From Magnetococcales bacterium (lineage in GTDB: Bacteria; Pseudomonadota; Magnetococcia; Magnetococcales; JADGCH01), in assembly GCA_015228995.1 (NCBI GenBank), contig JADGCM010000104.1:1-6246 (forward strand): 6,246 bases of DNA, given 5' to 3'. Position numbers and translations under genes: made by a program. The stretch's first letter is position 1. Every line of letters starts with the position of its first letter. The notes beneath the pieces are model-generated. The model saw nothing but the letters and a program-made list of their open reading frames with translations, did no database searches and was not told the origin of the DNA. Shown here one piece after another: positions 1 through 6,246 of this stretch.

Positions 1-76
1 GGGTTGGGGGGTGAGGGGTAAAAAGGTCAATGGGTGAGGGGTGCATATAACTCTGTACCGCCCGCGACAGGCTGGC
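1..76 (-). other. Non-Ig segment after the last repeat
   Basis: The frame stays open here, but the 25 residues (ASLSRAVQSY followed by MHPSPIDLFTPHPPT) share nothing with the Ig-like domains. The coding strand is strikingly C-rich at 1-43 and contains the 11-mer ACCCCTCACCC twice, 23 bases apart; the plus strand is correspondingly G-rich with five runs of three or more G. It could be the start of a different C-terminal region, an in-frame inserted intergenic-type repeat, or a sequence or assembly edge artefact. I cannot decide between these from the window. Confidence 0.55.
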
Positions 77-3000
77 GGCGGCAATGGTGACACTCAGGGC
101 ACTAGAAGCCTTGCTGACATTGCCAGCGGCGTCGGTCTGCACGGCGCGGATATTGGTATGTTTGCCGGTGGGTAGCGAGGACACATCAATGCTCCAGGTG
201 CCCTTGGTCGTCACCTTATCACTATCAACCAGGATATCGACACTTTCTGGATCGAATTTCTCGTCGTTATTGACATCTTCGAACAGGGTGAGGCTGGCCT
301 CCGCTTCACCACTGCCACTGACGATATTCGTGCTGCTGCTGAATTTCAGGCCGCTCGGAGCTGCTGGAACTTTGCCATCAATGCTGATCCGTAACGGTTG
401 CTCGGAGAGCGCACTGATATTACCGGCTACATCAGTCTGTTTCGCCGTTAGAATATGAGAACCGTCGCTGATTTTAGCCAGCACCAGCCGCCAATGACCA
501 TCGCCATCGACATCGGCTGTACCCAAGCTGGTCTTGCCTTCCAACAAAGTAACTCTGGCCCCGGATTCACCATGACCCGCGATCACCAGATTGCTGTTTT
601 TGTTACTGATGTGTTGTTCGGCCACAGGCTGATCGGCAATGGTCATTTCGGTGGGGGCCTCAGGGTCATCTTCATCGACGACTAGGCTGAAGGGGATGGA
701 TTGCAAACTTTCAGTGCCATTACTGTCGGTTTGGGAGGCGGTGATCGTGTAAGTGCTGCCGCCCGATAGGCTCAGGTCGGTTTTCCATGAGTTCTTAGTG
801 ACCGCTGCGGTGGCGAAAAAGATCCCATCGACGTACAGGCTCACGAATTTTGCGCCGTTGGTGGCACTGCCGGACAGGGTCAAACCGCTGCCTTTGCTGG
901 TGATATTATCCGTATTAGAAAGGCCGATATCATCATCGCTGGCCAGATCAAAACCGCCTGGGGTCGACACCACGATGGCTAACGCCGCCGAGGCCTTACT
1001 CGCGGTACCGGCAGCGTTGGTTTGGATCGCTTTGATGGTGTGGCTGCCGCCAAACAGGTCGATGGTGGTTTCCCAAGCAGTGCCCACGACGCTGATAGTC
1101 TTCAACAGCTCGCCGCTGTTGATCTTGCCATCTTTGCTGATGTCGTCGAACAGCAACAACTGCGCCCCCTCCTCACCGAAGCCGGTGATGGTCAGGCCAG
1201 CGCCATCGGCTGAGGTATAAATAGGCAATTGGCTGCCATCAACCTGCAACTCGGAGGGGGCAGCGGGCGAGCTGGTGTCGATAGTGACGGCCAGCGGATC
1301 TGAATCGGCACTGGTGCCGGTATCGGTGGTTTGTTGGGCCGTGAAGGCGTGTGCCCCAGAATCTAAACTGGCCAACTTGACGCTCCACTTGCCAGCAGCG
1401 TTGGCGGCGGTGGTACCGACAACACTGCCGGCGGCAAACAGTTTTATCTGAGCACTGGCTACCGAGTCGCCGGTAATGGTCAAGCCTTTGTTTTTATTTG
1501 TAATACCGTCACTGTTAGAGACACCGCTATCATCGCCAGCCAGTAAGGCTAAGGCGGTCGGTGGCTTTGGTGGCTCCGACACGATGATCTCCAGTTCCAA
1601 CGCCGTCGAGGCCGGGCTGAGATTACCAGCCAAGTCTGACTGCACGGCACGAATAGCGTGTTTATCCACCGTTAAGGCAGCGATATCGATGCTCCATTGA
1701 CCACTGCTGCTAACAGTGGTCGTGGCCAAGGCGCTGCCGATGTCGGTGGTGTCGCCATCGAACAAATAGAGGCGCAGCCCTTTTTCGCCACTACCGCTGA
1801 TGGTCAAGTCACTGGCGCGGGCGGTGATATTGTCACTTTTGTTGCTACCGCTATCGTCGGCAGCGGCCAAATCCAGTTTGGTCGGGGCAGCGGGGGCGTC
1901 GGTGTCGACCACCACGTTCACGGCGACACTACCCTTGCTGACATTACCAGCCAAGTCGCTTTGACTGGCAACCACGGCGTGGCTGCCAGCCGTCAAGGTG
2001 GCCAAGATGCCGCTCCAATTGCCCTCGCCATCGATGGTAATGGCCTCGCTGGCGCGTATTTCGCCACTGTCGAACTTGCTATTTTTATTTTTGTCAACAA
2101 ACAGGATCACCGAGTTGCCGGCCTCGCCCCGGCCACTGAAGGCCAGATTTTCGGTGACACTGGTGATATTATCGCTGTCTGATGGGCCGCCATCGCTGCT
2201 GGCAGCCAAGTCCAAGCCCGTCGGGGTACTGGGGGCACTGGTATCGATGATGACCTCAAACGGGTCTGATAGGTTACTTTCGAGGCCATCAAGCAGCTGT
2301 TGCGCGGTCAGGGTATGGGCTCCCTGGCTCAAGCCAGCGACCTTAATGCTCCAGTTATTAGCGGGGGTAACAGTGGCGGTTCCTTTGGCGGTGCTGCCCT
2401 CGAACAGCACCACTTTGGAGCCGCTTTCACCATTGCCGATCACACTGACAGTGCTTTTATTGGTGATGCCATCGCTCGCGGCACCGCTGTCATCAATCGA
2501 TAGCAGAGCCAAGCCAGTAGGAGGCGTTATCGTGCCATCACGGACGGTAACCGGCAGTGCTGCCGAGATTTTACTGACATTGCCGGCCAAGTCGCTTTGC
2601 AGGGCCTTAAAACTATATTTGCCGAGCTCAAGGGTGACGCTGCTGCTCCAGTTGCCTGTTTCATCAACGGTAAAGCTCTCACCAACCACCTCGCCTTCAT
2701 CGGCCCGGTCATTTTTATTGCTATCGTTGAACAGGGTGAGGCTGGCTCCCTTTTCGCCGCTACCGCTGATGAGACCCTCTTTGTATTTCATACCGGTCAC
2801 CGCTGCTGGGGCAGTGGTATCGATGCTGACGCTTAGTTCTGGTGACGCTTCACTCCACTCGCCATCGACCAGCTGTTTGGCGGTCAGGACATGGTTACCT
2901 TGGCTCAAGCCGGAGAGTTTAACGCTCCAATCCCCAGCCGCACTAATGGTCGCGGTCCCCTTGCTGCTGCTGCCATCAAACAGGGCCACCTTGACCCCTG

Positions 3001-6000
3001 GTTCACCACCACCGGTTACAGTCAAGCTGCTCTTATTGGTAATGCCATCGCCCGGCACACCGCTATCGTCGCTGGTCAGCAGGGCCAAGCCAGTGGGAGT
3101 CGATATCGAACCACCGATGCGGAAGGTCAATGCAGAGACTTTACTGACATTACCGGCCCAATCGCTTTGGATCGCCTTAAAGCTATACCGACCGTCATCC
3201 AGGGTGACGCCGCTGCTCCAATTGCCTGTTTCATCAACGGTAAAGCTCTCACCAACCACCTCGCCGTCATCGGCCCGGTCATTTTTGTTGCTATCGTTGA
3301 ACAGGGTGAGAACAGCCCCGGCTTCGCCTTTGCCGCTGATGAGGCCATCGGCGTATTTCATACCGGTAATCGCTGCTGGGGCAGTGGTATCGATGCTGAC
3401 GTTTAGTTCTGGTGACGCTTCACTCCATTCGCCATCGACCAACTGCTTGGCGGTCAGAATATGGCTCCCTTGGCTCAAGCCGGAGAGTTTAACGCTCCAA
3501 TCCCCAGCCGCACTAATGGTCGCGGTCCCCTTGCTACTGCTGCCATCGAACAGGGCCACTTTAGCCCCTGGTTCACCACCACCGGTTACAGTCAAGGTGC
3601 TCTTATTGGTAATACCATCGCCCGACACACCGCTGTCATCACTGGTCAGCAGGGCCAAGCCAGTGGGAGTAGACGACGAATCGCCGATGCGGACAGTGAC
3701 CGGGGCGGAGACTTTACTGACATTACCAGCGGTGTCGCTTTGGATGGCCTTAAAGCTATATCGACCGTCTGCTAACCCGCCGATTTCGGTAGCCCAGGAA
3801 CCACTTTCATAGATGGGTACCGCTGCGACCACTTCGCCTTCATCGGCCCGGTCATTTTTATTGCTATCGTTGAACAGGGTGATGGCAGCCCCAGATTCGC
3901 CATTACCGCCCATGATGAGACCATCCGTGTATTTCATGCCGGTCACCGCTGCCGGGGCAGTGGTATCGATACTGACGATTAGTTCTGGTGAGGCTTCGCT
4001 AAACTCGCCACTGATTGACTGTCTAGCGGTTAGGGCATGGTAACCCTGGCTCAAGCCAGAGACTTTAGCGCTCCAATTACCGTCACCGGTGGCGGTGGCG
4101 GTAGCGATGCTTTTGCTACCCTCATACAGCACCACATCAGCACCGCTGTAACCCAAACCGGTGACGGTAAAGCTGGTCTTGTTGGTGATGTAATCGCCTG
4201 GGAAACCGGTATCATCCGCTGCCAACAGACCCGTCACAGCAGGAGCTTCCGGCGTAAAGGCTTCATAAACATTGATTGACAACGCTGTCGACAGCGGGCC
4301 AACGTTACCCGCCGCATCGGTCTGTTGCGCTTGGATGGCATAGCTGGTGATAAAATCAAAAGCAGGCAAGCCCTCGAGAATAACCGCCGTCCACACCCCC
4401 TTATCGTTTACCAACCCACCGCTGGTAGCCAGTTGACCATTATTTACGTCAAACAGCCGTACCGTCGCCCCTTTTTCACCCGTGCCGGTGATGGTCAGGC
4501 TTTTACCCGCCGCAGTCAGGTTATCGCTGTTAGACTTGCCACTGTCACTCGCCGCCGCCAAGTCCAATTTGGTCGGTGCCGCTGGCGGCACATTATCGAT
4601 AACCAACGACGCTTTATTCGAAGAAACACTGGTCAAACCAACCAAAGGATTGGTTTGAGTGGCGGTGATGCTATGGGTACCCGACGTGAGAAACGTGTAA
4701 ACAGGGGCAATCCACGTACCATCCTCATTAACGCCAACAGCCTCCCCTTGACCTTTGCCATTGACCGACAAGGTGACGATGTTACCCGCCACGCCGGTAC
4801 CACTGACGGTCAAGCCTTCCGTCTGGCTGGTAAAGAGGTTATAGACAACCGGAGCCGCCAGCTTGGTCACAACGGTGACAGATAATGGATCGGAGGCGCC
4901 ACTGGCATCCTCACCAGCCACCTTTTGCGTCGCCGTGAAGTCATGGACCCCATCGGTCAAGCCTTTTGTCGGGACGCTCCAAATGCCGTCACTCTTAACG
5001 ACAGCCGTGCCCACACTCTTGCTGCCATCCAACAGAGTCACCGTAGCACCCTCTGCCCCAGTACCAGTGATGGTTAAGGCCGTCTTGCTAGTGACATTAT
5101 CATCATTATAAGTACCCGTATCATCAGTCGCTAGCAAGTCCAATCCAGTAGGCCTTGCTGGACCGGAGACCGAGACATATAGCCCCACTGAAAACATACC
5201 TACGTTACCGGCCAGATCAGTCTGCCGGGCTGTGATGAAGTTGTTGCCACTGCTGAGCTTGGGTACCGTAACAGTCCACCTACCCTCATAATCAACACTA
5301 CCTGTACCGAGACTGGTACTGCCTTTAAGAAGCTCCACTGTAGCACCTGGTTCACCCCCACCAGTAAAGAGCACATTCTTCGCGTTTTCTAGTAAGGCAC
5401 CCTCATAAGCATCATACCCGCCGACGGTCGCAAGGTAGGGGGATTCAGGCGGGGTCGTATCCACCACCAAAGTGAACGGGATGGAGGTATCGCTTGTCTG
5501 CTCGCCATTCGCATCGGCTCCCGCAGCCGCTATAGAATATGCGCCCCCTTCCAGAAACAGATCGGTCTGCCACCGTCCCTTCGTCACCGGTGCTTCAGAA
5601 AACATATCACCGTTGACAAATAGGATTACCCTGGCAGTTGTGGCGGTGCCAGAGATGGTCAAGCCACTTTGCTTGCTGGTGATGAAATCACCCTTGATAC
5701 CGGTATCATCAGCAGCATCAAGACTTAACCCACCCGGGGTATTCACGGTAATGGTCGGTGCTGCTTTTGAAGCCATGCTGCTGTTACCAGCGACATTGGT
5801 TTGAATAGCCTTGATGGTACTATGGACACCACCAGAGAGGTCGATAGAAGCGCTCCAAACACCATCATCACCGACACTGCTGGCAGCCAACAGCTCGCCG
5901 GAATCGATCTTGTCATTTTTGTTGACATCGTTGAACAGCTGCACCATTGCACCAGCTGTACCGCCACCTTCAACGGACAAGCCAACACCATTGGACACTG

Positions 6001-6246
6001 ACACAGCAGAGGAAATACCGTTCACCGCCCAAATATAAGGAGCAGCCGGGGCATTGCTATCCACCAAAATCGTCAGGGACTCAGAGGGACTGCTGGTCTC
6101 GTTATTAGAGTCGGTCTGCACCGCAGTCAGGGTATGATAGCCGCTGGTCAGTTTGACACCCCCGACGGTCCAACCCCCATCAGCAGTCAATCTGCCACTA
6201 CCAACAGCCTTGCCCCCTTCGTACAAGATGATGGTGCCTCCATACA
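1..6246 (-). CDS. Giant Ig-like repeat adhesin, internal fragment (partial at both ends)
   Basis: One minus-strand frame stays open for 2081 codons (6244 down to 2), with no stop, no start and no ribosome binding site in view. The translation is a continuous chain of about 21 bacterial Ig-like domains, the kind matched by Pfam Big_6/Big_13-type families. Each ends in a G-strand plus linker such as SIDTTAP and holds the signatures LTITGTGE-x-GA, GNWS and QSDLAGNVS. I saw no cysteine, little methionine, and a richness in Ser, Thr, Gly, Ala and Asp, as expected for a secreted or surface stalk. No transmembrane segment or signal peptide is seen. By family knowledge, such arrays form the extended stalk of BapA/SiiE-type adhesins used in attachment and biofilm, commonly exported by a type I secretion system, but no secretion signal, RTX repeats or transporter genes are visible here. 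An alternative is an autotransporter/inverse-autotransporter or an outer-membrane-anchored Ig-repeat protein. The coding call is very firm; the adhesin role is inferred from architecture. Confidence 0.93.
77..367 (-). repeat. Ig-like domain U21, last recognisable repeat
   Basis: This 97-residue domain begins PAAPSGLKF and contains SGSGEAEASLTLF, a degenerate EF-hand-like loop (DVNNDEKFDPES), GTWSIDVSSL, RAVQTDAAGNVSKAS and a final strand ALSVTIAA. It is a type B domain. The usual next domain start (PxxPTGL) does not follow; the sequence instead departs from the Ig pattern at 1-76. Confidence 0.83.
242..277 (-). other. Degenerate EF-hand-like loop in U21
   Basis: The segment DVNNDEKFDPES keeps D1, N3, D5, F8 and D9, but Ser replaces the bidentate Glu of position 12 and a Glu sits one place early, at position 11. 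Binding may be weak or lost. Confidence 0.5.
368..1573 (-). repeat. Ig-like domains U17-U20 (second four-domain block)
   Basis: U17 (1268-1573, 102 residues) is type A with GDDSGVSNSDGITNK. U18 (962-1267, 102 residues) is type B with the best EF-hand-like loop of the window, DISKDGKINSGE. U19 (665-961, 99 residues) starts PGGFDLASDDDIG and ends SIPFSLVVDEDD. U20 (368-664, 99 residues) starts PEAPTEM, has VTLLEGKTSLGTADVD and AKQTDVAGNIS, and lacks both acidic elements. The order and the peculiar features reproduce those of U1-U4, for example the PGG start and SIPF-x-LVVD end of U3/U19, and LLxGxTSLGT of U4/U20. Confidence 0.85.
1109..1144 (-). other. EF-hand-like loop in U18
   Basis: The loop is DISKDGKINSGE. 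It is the closest to the EF-hand consensus in this protein: D1, S3, D5, Gly at 6, Ile at 8, N9 and E12. Confidence 0.75.
1574..2233 (-). repeat. Long Ig-like domains U15-U16
   Basis: U15 (1895-2233, 113 residues) begins PSTPTGLDLAASSDGG and carries both the Asp/Ser/Gly segment with DNITS and an EF-hand-like loop (DKNKNSKFDSGE), making it the only domain in the window with both. It ends NVVVDTDA. U16 (1574-1894, 107 residues) begins PAAPTKLDLAAADDSG, has TISGSGEKG and RAVQSDLAGNLS, and ends LEIIVSE followed by PPKPPT, an atypical proline-rich linker. U16 closely resembles U7 at its N-terminus. Both are clear Ig-like domains of this family. Confidence 0.85.
2060..2095 (-). other. EF-hand-like loop in U15
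   Basis: The loop is DKNKNSKFDSGE, with D1, N3, N5, hydrophobic Phe at 8, D9 and E12. This domain also keeps the N-terminal acidic segment typical of type A domains. Confidence 0.7.
2690..2725 (-). other. EF-hand-like loop in U13
   Basis: The loop is DSNKNDRADEGE with all EF-type ligand positions (1, 3, 5, 9, 12) filled by Asp, Asn or Glu. It follows strand SLTLFN and precedes VVGESFTVDE. Confidence 0.7.
3260..3295 (-). other. EF-hand-like loop in U11
   Basis: The loop is DSNKNDRADDGE, differing from U9 and U13 only at position 10. It is embedded in DNA almost identical to the U13 loop, 570 bp away. Confidence 0.7.
3833..3868 (-). other. EF-hand-like loop in U9
   Basis: The loop is DSNKNDRADEGE, with ligand-type residues D1, N3, N5, D9 and E12 and Ala at position 8. 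The same 12 residues recur in U13. Confidence 0.7.
4253..5161 (-). repeat. Ig-like domains U5-U7 (divergent middle trio)
   Basis: U5 (4856-5161, 102 residues) begins PARPTGLDLLATDDTG and is type A, with the segment DDTG…DNVTSK. Its C-terminal linker, VVTKLAAP, has lost the usual Asp-Thr. U6 (4586-4855, 90 residues) begins APVVYNL, lacks the DDSG segment and has an insertion in the region that normally reads QTDxAGNVS (here QTNPLVGLTSVSSN). U7 (4253-4585, 111 residues) begins PAAPTKLDLAAASDSG and has about eight extra residues before AIQAQQTDAAGNVG. These three are the least regular domains of the window. The assignment to the Ig-like class rests on spacing plus the strand motifs LTVSGTG, LTITGTGEKGA and GVW. 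Confidence 0.8.
5162..6244 (-). repeat. Ig-like domains U1-U4 (first four-domain block)
   Basis: Four Ig-like domains in protein order. U1 (6050-6244, 65 residues) is cut by the window edge. U2 (5738-6049, 104 residues) carries an EF-hand-like loop. U3 (5450-5737, 96 residues) starts with PGG rather than PAAPTG and ends SIPFTLVVDTTP. U4 (5162-5449, 96 residues) has LTG-like strands and ARQTDLAGNV, but neither a DDSG segment nor an EF loop. Their sequence is divergent from one another and from the central array. In domain order and in idiosyncratic features this block corresponds to U17-U20 further along the protein, which points to an old block duplication. Confidence 0.85.
5894..5929 (-). 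other. EF-hand-like loop in U2
   Basis: The loop is DVNKNDKIDSGE. It has Asp at position 1, Asn at 3 and 5, Ile at 8, Asp at 9 and Glu at 12, the ligand spacing of a canonical 12-residue EF-hand calcium loop. It lies right after the strand AMVQLFN, where type A domains have a short hairpin. Calcium binding is inferred from spacing only. Confidence 0.7.

Larger units (their letters stand above)
2531..3670 (-). repeat. 570-bp near-identical tandem repeat (U12-U13 and U10-U11)
   Basis: Sequence at 2566-3100 matches 3136-3670 at a constant offset of 570 bp. Across the U12/U10 portion I count about twenty differences in 300 bases, roughly 93% identity. The EF-loop core is almost the same in both copies, with an exact 44-base match beginning near 2652 and 3222. 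Divergence rises at the junction near 3101-3135, which codes for the variable linker (RIGGSIS versus VRDGTIT), and a 6-base length difference lies there. A third, weaker partial copy follows at 3671-4252; its loop core beginning at 3841 is identical to that beginning at 2698 for about 40 bases. All length differences are multiples of three, so the frame is preserved. Confidence 0.9.
2234..4252 (-). repeat. Alternating A-B Ig-like array, U8-U14
   Basis: Seven domains alternate strictly: A U8 (3956-4252, 99 residues), B U9 (3671-3955, 95), A U10 (3380-3670, 97), B U11 (3101-3379, 93), A U12 (2810-3100, 97), B U13 (2525-2809, 95), A U14 (2234-2524, 97). Type A reads TGLALLTSDDSG…GITNKS, TVTGGGEPG, ALFDGSSSKGTA and GLSQGxHxLTAKQ, and ends in IDTTA. 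Type B reads PAAVTGMKY, GLISGxGE, LTLFNDSNKNDRADEGE, GESFTVDETGNWSS, YSFKAIQSD and AGNVSKVSA, and ends in a linker lacking the Asp-Thr. The repeat unit is therefore an A+B pair of about 190 residues. U10 and U12 differ at only 6 of 97 residues by my alignment. Confidence 0.9.

Noticed and set aside
1..60. Rho-independent terminator at the low-coordinate end
   Set aside because: The C-rich minus strand contains a T5 run but no GC-rich inverted repeat before it; the repeats there are direct, not inverted.
84..1220. Several plus-strand open frames of 63-155 codons
   Set aside because: All lie opposite Ig-like domains U17-U21 and have low-complexity antisense translations; the opposite strand has a continuous frame with clear domain structure.
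2107..2292. Short minus-strand frames in other phases (also at 2527-2712, 3127-3348, 5743-5991)
   Set aside because: They are in a different phase from the main minus-strand frame and overlap it completely; they show no domain motifs.
2566..3670. CRISPR array or mobile element as an explanation of the repeats
   Set aside because: Repeat units are about 570 bp, protein-coding, in frame and without spacers, terminal inverted repeats or a transposase.
1998..3812. 604-codon open frame on the plus strand
   Set aside because: It is antisense to the A-B Ig array, repeats with the same period, and its translation (Leu/Pro/Ser-rich, e.g. LLLSLNRV repeated) is the antisense reading of conserved Ig motifs. 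In-frame tandem repeats automatically extend such a shadow frame.
4325..4885. 186-codon plus-strand open frame
   Set aside because: It overlaps domains U5-U7 of the minus-strand gene, resembles no family I know, and shows the same antisense character as the other plus-strand frames.

Overview
The whole window lies inside one very large protein-coding gene read on the minus strand. A single minus-strand frame (codons with plus-strand left edges at 2, 5, 8 … 6242) runs from 6244 to 2 without a stop: 2081 codons, with neither the true start nor the stop in view. The product is a chain of about 21 bacterial immunoglobulin-like (Ig-like) domains of roughly 90-113 residues, each with the recurring landmarks D-T-T-A-P / P-T-G-L, L-T-[IV]-[ST]-G-x-G-E-x-G-A, G-x-W-S, and Q-[ST]-D-x-A-G-N-V-S. 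No cysteine codon was found. This is the composition and architecture of giant secreted bacterial adhesins (BapA/SiiE/LapA-like 'stalk' regions), usually exported by type I secretion, but the diagnostic N- and C-terminal ends are outside the window. The style suggests a Gram-negative bacterium, probably a proteobacterium of moderate GC. I cannot name the genus.

Layout in protein order (high to low coordinates; U = Ig-like unit): U1-U4, 5162-6244, four divergent domains; U5-U7, 4253-5161, divergent domains, U7 with an insertion; U8-U14, 2234-4252, a strictly alternating A-B-A-B-A-B-A array, its centre being a near-identical 570-bp tandem repeat; U15-U16, 1574-2233, two long domains; U17-U20, 368-1573, a four-domain block that matches U1-U4 domain for domain; U21, 77-367, the last recognisable domain; and 1-76, an abrupt change to a Pro/His-rich, non-Ig reading encoded by a very C-rich strand.

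Two domain types can be told apart. Type A carries a D-D-S-G-x(4)-D-x-I-T segment near its N-terminus and a short hairpin such as F-D-G-S. Type B lacks that segment and instead holds a 12-residue EF-hand-like loop (for example DSNKNDRADEGE). The alternation implies a regular series of putative calcium sites that would stiffen the stalk. There is no second gene, RNA gene, promoter, terminator or mobile element that I can support; the many short open frames on the plus strand, including a 604-codon one, are antisense shadows of this gene. The most noteworthy points are the alternating putative Ca-site architecture, the two levels of internal duplication, and the odd sequence at 1-60.
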